DNA of 64,000 nucleotides from Pantoea sp. At-9b (GCF_000175935.2 NC_014841.1:248001-312000); one strand, 5' to 3'; positions 1 to 9,040 are shown, numbered from the stretch's first letter. The notes: generated by a model from the letters alone, not told the origin. Numbers and translations are program-made.

Positions 1-1
1 G

Positions 2-72
2 GTAGCGGCACGATTTGTCGCGCAGGTTTTACAGCACAGTAGTCAGAACAGCGCGATAAATTGCGTCGCTAC
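2..72. repeat. Imperfect palindromic dispersed repeat, copy 1
   Basis: The left arm (2-23, beginning GTAGCGGCACGATTTGTCGC) and the right arm (51-72, ending TTGCGTCGCTAC) are imperfect reverse complements around a spacer of about 27 bp. The same design recurs at 54946-55006 with better-matched arms, and a decayed copy may lie at 7051-7121. It resembles the short REP/BIME or MITE-like intergenic palindromes of enterobacteria. No protein is encoded. It begins at the window edge, so its left limit is uncertain by a base or two. Confidence 0.7.
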
Positions 73-486
73 GTAAAATCTTGCCGATCCCCCCAGGTTA
101 TTTGATTGACCGCGGTGATTTTGAACGTTTCGGATGACGTTTAATGTTCATGAATATCCCACACTAAAAAGCATTAAATTAATTTAATATATGCTATTTT
201 TTCGCTAATTATTTGTGTGTTATATCATATTGAATTAATTGAAAATAATTAACATGGAAAAATAAATGTCCTGATAATTCAAGATAGGTGAGCATTTAAA
301 TATTATATTAACCGCGATATTGCATTTTTCATGTAGGTCAGCCATATATTGATATCGCCAGTTTAGACATGTGAAACTCATAAACCTTTTATGATCAGTA
401 GCTTATGTAGTTTATTATCCGAAAATTAAATATGTTGTTTGTCTGCATAACCCTTTGTTTTCCACAAATATTGTTGAGGAATTCTA
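73..486. other. AT-rich non-coding leader of the 487-6921 operon
   Basis: No open frame of note is present. The stretch is strongly A+T rich, with many TTAA and AATT runs between about 170 and 430, unlike the following genes, as is common in horizontally acquired and H-NS-bound promoter regions. The ribosome binding site GAGGA at about 476-480 sits 7 nt before the ATG at 487. I could not pick one promoter with confidence among the many AT-rich candidates. Confidence 0.5.
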
Positions 487-3400
487 ATGAACGCAGCTCA
501 GCTTTTCTCGGAACACACCGCCCGCAAAGCGCAACAAGATCTTGAAAAAAAACGTATTCTACATGCCCAACCGGAGGTTATTAACCTCAGCCTTAGTCGC
601 ATGAACATTTTTAACAATTCGCAACGTGAAATCCCCTCTTTAGTGACTTTGCTGCGCCCTGTTCCCCAGGATCCTGCGCAGGACCAACTTTTTATTGATC
701 ATCTTCCGTTACCGCGCGATGCCTGGCATTACGATAATAAAGATCGCGTACTGAGCTGGCGTGGCGCATACGGAGGCGGTCGAATCAACTTAGTCCATGC
801 TGGCCACGGCGGTCTGGGTACGATTGGATCAGCCAACGACTCTGCCTCAGTTTATGCGTCTTCTACTGCCAATTTTTCCTGTGATGTCGCTTTAAACTGC
901 GGCGCTATCTATGAAACCAGCGGCGGAAACGTTACCGGGTTTCGCTGGGATCCTGCATCACCCGCCTGGACTCAGGCCGCATGGGTTTCACGGCGTTTAT
1001 ATTTAAGTTACACAGTCACGACTGGTGGTCCGATGCAACCGCCAACCTTCGCTTTTACCTTCACCGACAATCAGACGGAGTCTATCCCGTGGTCACCCGC
1101 CCTGGGGAGTTTCAATGCTACCTTGCAAATGGGCAATCGGCAGGGCCTTACGGTGTGGGACCTGACTTTTAAATCCGACATCGAACCGGCAGATGACAGC
1201 GGAGACCCGGCAACGGGGCCTGATACGGTATTTCCCTACTGGATGCAGCTGATTGAAGACGCCAGCGCCAATCATCTGGACGGCGTGATGATGATTGACG
1301 ATCTGGCACCCAAAGGTACTCTCGTTGGTGTGCGTGGCACGCGGCAAAATGCGCTGATTACCGGCTATTACCTGTTCCAGCCCCAGGCGGCACCTGTGGG
1401 GATCTTTGCTGGTCGCCTGGTGGCTGACGGAAAACCTATTGCCCGCTCCTGGCTTGAGGGCAATACGCTGTACTGGAATGCGTTGCCTGTGGAAATCCAA
1501 CAGCGCTGCGGCCTGCCGGCCACGGGGCAGGCCACGTTTAACTCCGATGGCAGTATCGCCAATGTGCTGAACGGCTCTTCTTCCCTGAGGCGACTAAGCG
1601 CCAGTATGGCCATTACCTCACTGGCTGCCCATCAGGATATCCATCCCGCGCTGAATGTGCGCCATGGCGATACGCTAAAATCACTGCTCGCTTCACCGCT
1701 GGATATCTATGGTTTGCTCAGCATGAACCCCTTCGCTCAGAATGACAGCGGTCAATGGGGAGATGCGGTACAAAATGCAGTTACTAATGATCTCAACAGC
1801 ATTATGAACAGTTTTATCCCGTCCAAAATGTGGCAGCTATTGTTCCCATCAACGCCCCAGCAACCGTTGAGCGGTGAACTGGCTGTCGTCGCCAATTCGC
1901 CGGTTTCCGGTGTAGCGGACCCTTCCGCCTGGTATCAATCTTTAGCAACGGCAGTCATGACATCTGGCATGTCCGGCGGCTCGGATAAGAACTGCGCCAA
2001 TATGAATGGTGCCCGGGCCGACCAATGGCTGAAGGCACAAACCGGGACATCCCCGGTGTATTACACTCACAGTCAGCTATTGTTCAAAAATGAATGGCAG
2101 AAACGTTTTCCTCTGATCGGACAGTATCTGAGCGATCAGGTGACTAACGCCTTGTTGTATCAACCGCAAATTGATGCTCAGATCCAGTTCAGCATCAATG
2201 ATATTAATACCAACGTGGTGGCGGATTCGACGGATCCCAATATGAAAGAAAACCTGATTGCTCAGGTAAAAACCGTCGGTGACTATGCGAGGGCGCAAAA
2301 ACTTTACTGGGCTTTTGCCTTTTTTACCTACAATACTACCCCGGCTATTCTGGCGAATATTGGCCTTCAGATGGGAATTAATACTGGCTCCAGTGATGGC
2401 ACAACCTTATCCCGGCTATTCCAGCAAAACGTCTCTACTCTAACGGCTCTCGACCCTTCCGGCTACTTTGCCAAACAGTATATTTCAACCATCAATATTT
2501 TTATGGCGACGAATATTCTGCCAAGCATGTTTGGCTTTACCGGTGATGCCGATAATTTCGATATGATTAAGCAGTATCTGCAATATTTTGTGGATAAGAA
2601 CCTGGCGAACGAAGACCAGCAGATTGCCCAGGCCGCTGCGCAGATAAAAAGTATTCTTGATGATGCCGAAGCCGATAAGATCCTGCACGATTCCATCAAT
2701 GCCTTGCGCGGGCTATCGGGCGCCATTAGGGACACCCTCGCCTTACCCTTCGTCGCAAACCGATTTGTGAAATGGTTCTCCACCAATTACCCACGACTGA
2801 ATACCGTTGCCAATCTATTCGGTTCCATTCTGATCGGCGGGATCACCGGGTTGGCCGTGTTTAATCTTTTTTCACAATTCAAACAATGGGACAAGCTGAG
2901 TCCTTCGCAAAAGGCCCAGGTCATAGTCGATGCCTCTCAGGTGGGTTTGCAAATTGTTGCCGCCGTCGTCAAACGAGGTGTACGCATCTACTCCATCTAT
3001 GGCGTTGAAGGCATGACAACCTGCCAACGCACGGCGGCCATCTCCAAAATCGTGGTGATAGGTGAGGACAGCATCCTTGACCAAAGCCTGGTACGTATTG
3101 GCAACAGCGCTGCGCGCTGGCTCGCGGATACGGAAGGGACCATGGGGAAAATAGCCGTGATGAACGAAGGGGCGGTAACGGCTGTTTTGGTTAACAGCGC
3201 CGAAACCGTAATGGAAGAAGCTGGCTGGGTCGGTAAGATTCTTGGTAGAAACCTGGAAGAGTTCATTGCCACTCGAATCGGACCTATCTTTATTCTGGCT
3301 GGTATTGGATTTAGCCTGTATTCGCTAATTAAAGGTGAAAAAGGCATTGCCCTGGCTACGGATGTCATCAATATCATCAGTGGTTCTTTGATGCTGTTTG

Positions 3401-4506
3401 CCACCATCGGAGAATGGGCCATTTCCGGCGGATTTATCGCCGGTGAAGGTGTGCTCGCCGGGCTAATTTCTGCCGCAGGCCCACTGGCAATATTGCTGGC
3501 ACTTGCCGGGATCGCACTGATGATATACGAAATGACCCGTACCCCACCGGATCCTGTCAAAGAATTTGTCGATACCTACGTCCGCCCTGCGGGTTTCTAT
3601 ATAAGCTCCCGCGCCAGCAGCATTGATTACGTAACTCAATATGCCAATGTGGACCAGCAAAACTTGCTGATGATCGGCTTCACCTTAGGCATTAACGGCA
3701 AGCTGCTCAGCGTCGGCAATGACAGGAGCATTAGCATCATTAGTGCCGCATCCAGCCTGCCGGATAGCGTCTGGCAGGTCACTACGGATGGCTACGGCTT
3801 AAGCCAGATCCTGACGGCCATTCAGCCTGACCCGACCGCACCACCGGTGGTGGCTTACCTCAGTCTGATGAGTGATAACAGCCTTTCATTCCAGCCCAAA
3901 TGGGTCCCTGCATCCTCAACAACAGCAAATACTGATGGCGTGACGGTCGTCACTCAAACCTGGCTGAGCACCCCGCAGGGTGATGCCCGCCTGACCAGTG
4001 ATAACAAATATCTGGCCGCACTTAACCTCACGCTGAGATCGGTTATTCCTGATAGTCAAGGCAACTACGTACCAGCCAATGCCTCAGGCTATATCATCAG
4101 TACGCCAACGGGGGTGGGGTATAGCGCGTCGACGGGCTCCACATTTACCCTGACCGTGTCAGGTATGAAGCCTAACTATATGCGAATGATGGATGTCGCC
4201 TTCCTCGTGGATACGACGCCATCGCAGCAGCAGACCTATGGCGCTGCCTTTGGCGTTTACCCCAGCACGCCGATGGCTTATACGCTGTCTCCGGCCCCCG
4301 CCGCTTTCCTGACGTTCAGCACGCAGACCGGGCAGCTTGCACCTAACGGGGGCGTAGCCACGCCAGCCTCATCAACCATCTACACGCTGGGAGCCAGTAA
4401 TACCTTAGGGAGTGAGGCGGCCAGCTTCACCCTCTCAGTCGCTCCACCGCCGCCGGTGCCAGCGGCAGTTACCCAGGCCCCTGTATCTATCGTTAGCGTG
4501 ATGTAG
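487..4506 (+). CDS. Large multidomain membrane-associated protein of unknown function
   Basis: I do not recognise this 1339-aa protein. It has no N-terminal signal peptide. Residues about 1-370 look beta-rich, with many aromatic and Gly/Ser residues. Residues about 380-760 are mixed alpha with hydrophobic helices. Probable membrane segments lie at about 772-797 (SILIGGITGLAVFNLF), 930-947 (GPIFILAGIGFSLYSLI) and 960-1016, the last being a long Gly/Ala/Leu hairpin ending ALAGIALMIYEM. Residues about 1030-1325 are again beta-rich and Ser/Thr-rich, like Ig-like or lectin modules, and the tail is Pro/Ala-rich (APPPPVPAAV). The start is supported by GAGGA 7 nt upstream. The next gene follows after 12 nt with its own Shine-Dalgarno, so the two form an operon. 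A central hydrophobic hairpin inside a large soluble-looking protein is reminiscent of pore-forming or translocated toxins, but this is inference from architecture only. Confidence 0.8.
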   Translation: MNAAQLFSEHTARKAQQDLEKKRILHAQPEVINLSLSRMNIFNNSQREIPSLVTLLRPVPQDPAQDQLFIDHLPLPRDAWHYDNKDRVLSWRGAYGGGRINLVHAGHGGLGTIGSANDSASVYASSTANFSCDVALNCGAIYETSGGNVTGFRWDPASPAWTQAAWVSRRLYLSYTVTTGGPMQPPTFAFTFTDNQTESIPWSPALGSFNATLQMGNRQGLTVWDLTFKSDIEPADDSGDPATGPDTVFPYWMQLIEDASANHLDGVMMIDDLAPKGTLVGVRGTRQNALITGYYLFQPQAAPVGIFAGRLVADGKPIARSWLEGNTLYWNALPVEIQQRCGLPATGQATFNSDGSIANVLNGSSSLRRLSASMAITSLAAHQDIHPALNVRHGDTLKSLLASPLDIYGLLSMNPFAQNDSGQWGDAVQNAVTNDLNSIMNSFIPSKMWQLLFPSTPQQPLSGELAVVANSPVSGVADPSAWYQSLATAVMTSGMSGGSDKNCANMNGARADQWLKAQTGTSPVYYTHSQLLFKNEWQKRFPLIGQYLSDQVTNALLYQPQIDAQIQFSINDINTNVVADSTDPNMKENLIAQVKTVGDYARAQKLYWAFAFFTYNTTPAILANIGLQMGINTGSSDGTTLSRLFQQNVSTLTALDPSGYFAKQYISTINIFMATNILPSMFGFTGDADNFDMIKQYLQYFVDKNLANEDQQIAQAAAQIKSILDDAEADKILHDSINALRGLSGAIRDTLALPFVANRFVKWFSTNYPRLNTVANLFGSILIGGITGLAVFNLFSQFKQWDKLSPSQKAQVIVDASQVGLQIVAAVVKRGVRIYSIYGVEGMTTCQRTAAISKIVVIGEDSILDQSLVRIGNSAARWLADTEGTMGKIAVMNEGAVTAVLVNSAETVMEEAGWVGKILGRNLEEFIATRIGPIFILAGIGFSLYSLIKGEKGIALATDVINIISGSLMLFATIGEWAISGGFIAGEGVLAGLISAAGPLAILLALAGIALMIYEMTRTPPDPVKEFVDTYVRPAGFYISSRASSIDYVTQYANVDQQNLLMIGFTLGINGKLLSVGNDRSISIISAASSLPDSVWQVTTDGYGLSQILTAIQPDPTAPPVVAYLSLMSDNSLSFQPKWVPASSTTANTDGVTVVTQTWLSTPQGDARLTSDNKYLAALNLTLRSVIPDSQGNYVPANASGYIISTPTGVGYSASTGSTFTLTVSGMKPNYMRMMDVAFLVDTTPSQQQTYGAAFGVYPSTPMAYTLSPAPAAFLTFSTQTGQLAPNGGVATPASSTIYTLGASNTLGSEAASFTLSVAPPPPVPAAVTQAPVSIVSVM

Positions 4507-4518
4507 CAGGAGCGCAAA

Positions 4519-6921
4519 ATGAGTAGTTATCAACAGCTACAACAGCAGTTTGTGCAAGAGATTGAGGGCGGGATCGGCGTGGCTATTCGCACGGTGGGCG
4601 ATGACCCGCTCAGCGGGCCGCTGGTCGGGTTGATTAATGCGCTACCTTTCTATGGCGATAGCAGCTTTATTCAGTGTCACCGGGGGACGTTGATTAACCT
4701 GTTACAGGTCAATTTACCCAACTCGCGGATTGCGCCGGAGCCGTCAAGCTCTGGTGTCACGGTCACCATATTGATGGAATATACGGGACCCTATTCCGGC
4801 TACCGGGATGCGTTCTACAACGGCATCACACCAAACGCTGGCGGGCAAGAGGTTGCCACCCAGGTTCAGGCAATGCAGCCCGCGTTGAACAGCACCTGGT
4901 GGAGTAACTACGGCGTCAGTATTTTAAGTGATGCCATCCGGCTCAGTACCTCTATCCCCCTGGATACGGGGAAACTCTCCGGGGCACTGTCTGGGGCCCA
5001 TAGCGCATTAATGCCCGCCCTGACAGCCAGCTATCTGGGGGTTTTTACCCAGGGCTATGCGCCAACGTCGGCGGCCTTGAGGCCCATTATGAATAACGGG
5101 CAGGGACCGCAATCAGCACAGCTTCTGGCCCAGGCCATCGCTCGCGGCCAGTTCACCGCTAATATTAACCAGGCCATATCCGCTGGCGGTGACAGCACCA
5201 ACGCGGCTGTCTGGTTTCTGTTTAATTTATGGGTCACCCTTAAAGCCCTTGGGGCGGCAGATGTGGATGCGGTTATTCAACAGAGTCAGACACAGGGACT
5301 CATCGTTCCGGCTCCTGTGGGGCCGGGCTCTTGGTGGAATGGCGGCTATACCCAGTGGTATACCGCCCTGAGTGGCAGTGATGTGCAGGCGAAAATCGCA
5401 CCGCGCATCAGTGATGCGATGCCGGAAAAGGAGACCATCATTCAGCGTGTACCTCCCGACGGGTTTCCGATTTCCAATACCTTTAATAAAACAGTCAACA
5501 ATGGCTATCCGTTAAGCCTTTGCCAGTGGGGAAACCTGAACTGGTTTCCCCCGCCCTCATCAAGCTGTTTTGGCAAAGGTACTCAGGTGCTGATGGCGGA
5601 TGGTTCAGGTAAAGCCATTGAGACCCTTAATGTCGGAGACGAGGTGATGTCCAGTCAGGGGGCGCGCAAAATTGTCCTGATTGAATCACCTTTGCGCAGG
5701 GAGCGTAGCCTTTATCAGCTTAATAAACTGCCAGTCTTTGCGACAGCGGCACACCCTTTTCGTACTCAGGAAGCCGATAACTGCCTTCGCACCTCTATCG
5801 ACCCGTGGAGCACAATCGATTCGGTTCCCAGCATGATTGCCGGGGGAGTCAGTGCGCTGTCCAGGGGCAGCGTGCTTGCAGGGCTATCCAACGGCCAGCA
5901 TGTGCCAGTGTCCGTTACCTCTATTGACCAATATCCTGCCACTGAACCGGAGGAAAGGGTTTACGATCTTTTGCTGGAAAACTGGACTCAGGGGTATGTC
6001 ACCTGGTTTGTCGGCGGGCCGTCAGTCTATTGTGCAGTGGATGCCGAAACCGCCGATCCGGCCTATGACAGGCTCTGCACTTTAGCCATTGTGTCTGCCA
6101 TGAACGGAGCTATTGATGCCTGTCGCACTAATTTCAGCGGTCAGGATCAGCAAATGGCGCAGGCTATTGCCAGCCTGAATATCGACGCTGTGATACCTTT
6201 CAACGCATGTTATCAGGAAAGCGACGATAAGCTGGCGCTGCCGAGAGTCCCTGATACGGACTTCTTTTTACAAAATGGCCTCTGGGATAGTTGTGCCTCA
6301 CAGCTTGAAGCTCAGCTGATTCGACATCATGCCCGTGGCATCCGACGATGGCTAAACCCGGCGGTGAGCAACGGTACAACTGTCGCGTCGGACCAATGGT
6401 ACTTTGCGCTACGGGACATAGAGCTAACGGGTGACTACCCCATTCCACCGGGTACGGCTCCGTCTTTTACTCTGACCAGCTATTCTGCACAGGTGGGGGG
6501 AAAAAGCATTTGTACGACGCTGGATACTGCTGATGTCAGCCGCTACTTTCTGGCACCTGATACCCTGATTGCCATTGATTCCCCGCAGACGAAAGACGGG
6601 CTAATAGCAATACGTGGCCAACTCTGTGTAGATGGTCATTGCCATAGTGAGTTTTACTGTGACGTAAGCGGGCTGGATCTGGGCGGTAAGATAACGGAGC
6701 ACTTTCTCTACCATCCCAAAGGGCCGATTGTTGGACGGCTGGCGTTGGCTATCCAGAGTGATAGCACTGTCCCGGCCGTTGCCAATAGCATTAATACACG
6801 GGTTATAGCGGGACAGACGCCAAAAATGTACCACGCAGTCAATCTTGGGCAGCAGTTGGGGGAACAGCTTTCGGGCCTCAAACCGCCATCAAAACACTCA
6901 CTTTCTACGTCATCACCTTAG
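4519..6921 (+). CDS. Hint-domain-containing protein of unknown function
   Basis: This is an 800-aa protein with no signal peptide. Its recognisable part is a Hint (hedgehog/intein) fold at about residues 350-505. It opens with Cys350 in CFGKGTQVLMADG followed by IETLNVGDEV, has a TxxH-type motif ATAAH with His412, and closes with VYDLLLEN (from 481) and WFVGGPSVYC. The usual C-terminal His-Asn pair of self-splicing inteins is not visible, so any autoprocessing would be cleavage rather than splicing, if active at all. The N-terminal 340 residues (helical, Ala/Gln-rich) and C-terminal 295 residues (Cys-containing, with CVDGHCHSEFYC near 700) match no family I recognise. It is co-transcribed with the 1339-aa gene upstream (12-nt gap, AGGAG Shine-Dalgarno). 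Hint domains often sit before toxin modules in polymorphic toxins, but here substantial sequence lies on both sides. Confidence 0.8.
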   Translation: MSSYQQLQQQFVQEIEGGIGVAIRTVGDDPLSGPLVGLINALPFYGDSSFIQCHRGTLINLLQVNLPNSRIAPEPSSSGVTVTILMEYTGPYSGYRDAFYNGITPNAGGQEVATQVQAMQPALNSTWWSNYGVSILSDAIRLSTSIPLDTGKLSGALSGAHSALMPALTASYLGVFTQGYAPTSAALRPIMNNGQGPQSAQLLAQAIARGQFTANINQAISAGGDSTNAAVWFLFNLWVTLKALGAADVDAVIQQSQTQGLIVPAPVGPGSWWNGGYTQWYTALSGSDVQAKIAPRISDAMPEKETIIQRVPPDGFPISNTFNKTVNNGYPLSLCQWGNLNWFPPPSSSCFGKGTQVLMADGSGKAIETLNVGDEVMSSQGARKIVLIESPLRRERSLYQLNKLPVFATAAHPFRTQEADNCLRTSIDPWSTIDSVPSMIAGGVSALSRGSVLAGLSNGQHVPVSVTSIDQYPATEPEERVYDLLLENWTQGYVTWFVGGPSVYCAVDAETADPAYDRLCTLAIVSAMNGAIDACRTNFSGQDQQMAQAIASLNIDAVIPFNACYQESDDKLALPRVPDTDFFLQNGLWDSCASQLEAQLIRHHARGIRRWLNPAVSNGTTVASDQWYFALRDIELTGDYPIPPGTAPSFTLTSYSAQVGGKSICTTLDTADVSRYFLAPDTLIAIDSPQTKDGLIAIRGQLCVDGHCHSEFYCDVSGLDLGGKITEHFLYHPKGPIVGRLALAIQSDSTVPAVANSINTRVIAGQTPKMYHAVNLGQQLGEQLSGLKPPSKHSLSTSSP

Positions 6922-6930
6922 CCTCTCCAA

Positions 6931-6957
6931 CAGGCAGAGGGATTTATCCTCTGCCTG
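6931..6957 (+). terminator. Hairpin after the Hint operon
   Basis: A perfect 10-bp stem, CAGGCAGAGG and CCTCTGCCTG, encloses a 7-nt loop 9 nt after the stop codon of the 800-aa gene. There is no good T-run after it, so it may be an RNA-stabilising hairpin or a weak terminator. Confidence 0.6.
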
Positions 6958-6976
6958 ATATTGCGATCCTTAAAAT

Positions 6977-7012
6977 CCTAACTTTACATAATGCCAATTA
7001 TGTAAAGTTAGG
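6977..7012. other. rox/lox-like recombination site of the adjacent recombinase
   Basis: This is a perfect inverted repeat. The 14-bp core arms TAACTTTACATAAT (6979-6992) and ATTATGTAAAGTTA (6997-7010) surround an asymmetric 4-bp centre GCCA, and the symmetry extends two more bases each side (CC/GG). From memory, the Dre target rox has arms TAACTTTAAATAAT and the same GCCA centre, so the site differs from rox by one symmetric base per arm. In Cre terms it parses as 13-bp arms plus an 8-bp spacer. It lies 196 bp before a Cre/Dre-type recombinase gene, matching the loxP-cre and rox-dre arrangement. I see no second copy in the window. Confidence 0.88.
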
Positions 7013-7050
7013 TTCTTCCCACCGTTCCGGGGTATGATTACTGTCTGCCG

Positions 7051-7121
7051 GGAGACGAATTTGTCGCAGTATTGGCATCGGGTGCAGCGGAAAAAAACGC
7101 TCATTAATTGGGCGTCGCTAC
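7051..7121. repeat. Decayed copy of the GTAGCGGC palindromic repeat
   Basis: A segment with CGAATTTGTCGC on the left and GCGTCGCTACATAAAATCTGC on the right (through about 7132) resembles repeat copy 1 (CGATTTGTCGC, and GCGTCGCTACGTAAAATCT at 63-81). The middle is unrelated. A weaker trace of the right arm, GCGCTACGTGAAATCTG, lies at 8441-8457. These may be old, diverged copies flanking the recombinase gene. Confidence 0.4.
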
Positions 7122-7208
7122 ATAAAATCTGCAAGGAATTGACCCACGCGATATCGCAGAATTGGCGTAGCGCGATCACTACCACCATCGATGAATTAAT
7201 GAGCAGCA

Positions 7209-8246
7209 ATGACAGAGTTTGTTCAGAAATCCAGCCAGATTCTCACCTTTCCCGCAGAGAGTGATATTGCCGCGCGGCTACAAGAGTTTGTGCAGGACAG
7301 AGAAGCCTTTTCAACCAATACTTGGTCACAGCTGATGAGTGTGATGGCGGTTTGTTGGCGCTGGTCGCAGGAAAACCAACGTAGCTTTTTACCGATGCTA
7401 TCGAGCGATCTGCGGGACTATCTTTCCTGGTTACAACAAACCGGACGCGCTTCAAGTACGATTTCCACGCATGCATCATTGATTGCAATGTTACACCGTA
7501 ACGCTGGCGTGACGCCGCCAAATGTTTCTCCGCTAATTTATCGTGTGATGAAGAAAATAAATCGTATGGCGGTGGTTGCAGGAGAACGTGTCGGTCAGGC
7601 TGTCCCCTTCAGATTGAGCGATTTAGATACCATCGATGATCATTGGGCGGATTCCGGGCGGTTGCAGGAATTACGCAATCTGGCATTTTTGCATGTTGCT
7701 TACAGCACGCTTTTGCGTATCAGCGAAATTGTACGCATTCGGGTACGCGATATTTCGCGATCTGCGGACGGGCGCATTATTCTCGACATCTCCCACACCA
7801 AAACTATCGTTATGACCGGTGGCTTGATTAAGGCGCTGAGCGCATTTTCAAGTCAGCGGCTGGATGAGTGGCTGAACGCGTCCGGTCTTCGGGGAGAACC
7901 GGATGCATTTCTGTTTTGTCGGGTACATCGTTCGAATAAGGCCCTTCCATCGGAACATCAGACGTTGAGTCGTCCGGCGGTCGAGGATATTTTCCGTAAA
8001 GCCTGGCGAGTCGCGGGTATTTCAGGCTCTGCCAGCGCAAACAAAAACCGCTATCGCCAGTGGAGTGGGCACAGTGCCCGCGTCGGTGCGGCACAAGACA
8101 TGACGCGCAACGGCTACCCTATTGCGCAGATCATGCAGGAAGGTACCTGGAAAAAACCGGAAACGCTGATGCGCTATATTCGTAATGTTGAGGCTCATCA
8201 GGGAGCGATGGTCGATATGATGGAAAAAAAGAAAAGCCGAGAATGA
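7209..8246 (+). CDS. Cre/Dre-family tyrosine site-specific recombinase
   Basis: This 345-aa protein is the length of Cre (343 aa). It should recombine the rox-like site at 6977-7012, resolving multimers of a plasmid or phage-plasmid. The N-terminal core-binding domain spans about residues 20-130 and the catalytic domain about 131-345. Catalytic positions are Arg170 (TLLRISEI), Lys198 (SHTKT), His288 and Arg291 (GHSARVG), Trp314 (GTWKK) and Tyr323 (MRYIRN), numbered almost as in Cre. Stretches such as HRSNKA and MQEGTWKKPETLMRY are, from memory, shared with phage D6 Dre rather than Cre. A Pantoea recombinase of this type (Panto, with site pox) has been described; I cannot test whether this is the same protein. 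The Shine-Dalgarno before the ATG at 7209 is weak, but the start fits the family length. It is monocistronic, with a terminator about 140 bp downstream. Confidence 0.93.
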   Translation: MTEFVQKSSQILTFPAESDIAARLQEFVQDREAFSTNTWSQLMSVMAVCWRWSQENQRSFLPMLSSDLRDYLSWLQQTGRASSTISTHASLIAMLHRNAGVTPPNVSPLIYRVMKKINRMAVVAGERVGQAVPFRLSDLDTIDDHWADSGRLQELRNLAFLHVAYSTLLRISEIVRIRVRDISRSADGRIILDISHTKTIVMTGGLIKALSAFSSQRLDEWLNASGLRGEPDAFLFCRVHRSNKALPSEHQTLSRPAVEDIFRKAWRVAGISGSASANKNRYRQWSGHSARVGAAQDMTRNGYPIAQIMQEGTWKKPETLMRYIRNVEAHQGAMVDMMEKKKSRE

Positions 8247-8384
8247 CGGGACGATTTTGATTAGATATTTTTTCATGTCGTAGGGGGCCGTTTGGGGTAC
8301 GGTCTATACCTTCCGGTAATGCCAGCGATTCAATTGTAGAGTGACTTCTCCCCCGGCCAGAGTATCAACTCAGCACCGGGAAAC

Positions 8385-8417
8385 AAAAAAGCCCGATCAC
8401 ACCAGTCAGGCTTTTTT
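8385..8417. terminator. Bidirectional Rho-independent terminator after the recombinase gene
   Basis: An A-run and GCCCGA are followed by TCAGGC and a T-run (AAAAAAGCCCGA ... TCAGGCTTTTTT), a stem with one mismatch and runs suitable for termination on both strands. Confidence 0.75.
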
Positions 8418-8742
8418 GCATCTGATGTAAATCAAATCAGCGCGCTACGTGAAATCTGGAAATTTTAGGTGGCGTAATGGGGCCTAAAGGTGAGATCCCC
8501 ATATGCTATGCGACCACCTAATGATACCTTGACTGTTGATTAAGTAGTAAGTTTCGGGAAATCAGGTATTCCGATACATCGACTGCCAGAGGTTTTGGAT
8601 TACAGCCTTGCTGGAGAATACAGAGTAGCCAAAAAGGTTCGGGGTGGTTAGCCCCCAGCCTTAGTTAGGTTTCAGCTGCCATCAATCGATGGTTGATCCC
8701 GGATTGTCTCTCACTGCTTGGATCGTTCAAGTCTCCTTAAAC
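8418..8742. other. Non-coding left flank of the transposon
   Basis: No convincing gene is seen. Short inverted segments occur (TAGGTGG at 8466 against CCACCTA at 8514), as does a degenerate trace of the GTAGCGGC repeat arm at 8441. The final 32 bp (8711-8742) would continue a small minus-strand frame across the transposon insertion point (see the entry at 19038-19220). Confidence 0.4.
8738..8742. repeat. Target site duplication, left copy (TAAAC)
   Basis: TAAAC immediately precedes the left inverted repeat and is repeated exactly at 19038-19042 after the right inverted repeat. A 5-bp duplication is the hallmark of Tn3-family transposition. Confidence 0.93.
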
Positions 8743-8780
8743 GGGGCCCGCTTGGAAAACGGAAAATATCCCACGTTAAG
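8743..8780 (+). repeat. Tn3-family left terminal inverted repeat (38 bp)
   Basis: It begins GGGGCCCGCTTGG and ends ATCCCACGTTAAG, the typical GGGG...ACGTTAAG pattern of Tn3 ends. It differs from the right end at positions 5, 10 and 34. Confidence 0.95.
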
Positions 8781-9040
8781 CCCGTTTTTTGTATACGCAG
8801 GCATCAAGGCCGAGATCCTTTGATATTCCTCCGTCATCCATCAGTACGATGTATGACGCTCTTGCCGCTGAGTCGCTGAGTCGCTGAGTCGCTGGTGAAG
8901 AGTACTTTCCTCTGTATTTACCCGCTACAAATTCACTCAATAATTCCTGATTTATGAATACTGAAAGCAAAATAAATCCACATACAATGATAAACGATCC
9001 ATTTACACTGTCTGCATACTAATTAATGAGAGATAAATAA
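8781..9040. other. Region between left transposon end and first cargo gene
   Basis: It contains 3.6 tandem copies of the octamer CGCTGAGT (8866-8894). A 64-codon frame on the minus strand (8970 down to 8776) runs into the inverted repeat. It has no recognisable homology and no clear Shine-Dalgarno, so I treat it as probably non-coding or a gene remnant. The leader of the 9041 gene, with GAGAGAT before its ATG, occupies the right end. Confidence 0.4.

Noticed and set aside
4519..6921. Hint-domain protein read as a self-splicing intein within a known enzyme
   Set aside because: The closing block lacks the His-Asn pair and a following Ser/Thr/Cys, and the flanking parts do not join into a recognisable enzyme.
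7034..7264. 76-codon frame before and overlapping the recombinase gene
   Set aside because: It runs through the decayed palindromic repeat and overlaps the recombinase start in another frame, with no Shine-Dalgarno and no recognisable motif.
8866..8894. Tandem CGCTGAGT octamers as a possible iteron origin or CRISPR
   Set aside because: There are only 3.6 short copies without spacers and no replication or cas gene is near. It is simple slippage repeat inside the transposon.
8776..8970. 64-codon minus-strand frame at the left end of the transposon
   Set aside because: It has no clear Shine-Dalgarno, crosses a tandem octamer repeat, ends inside the inverted repeat and resembles no family. It is described only as part of the non-coding stretch.
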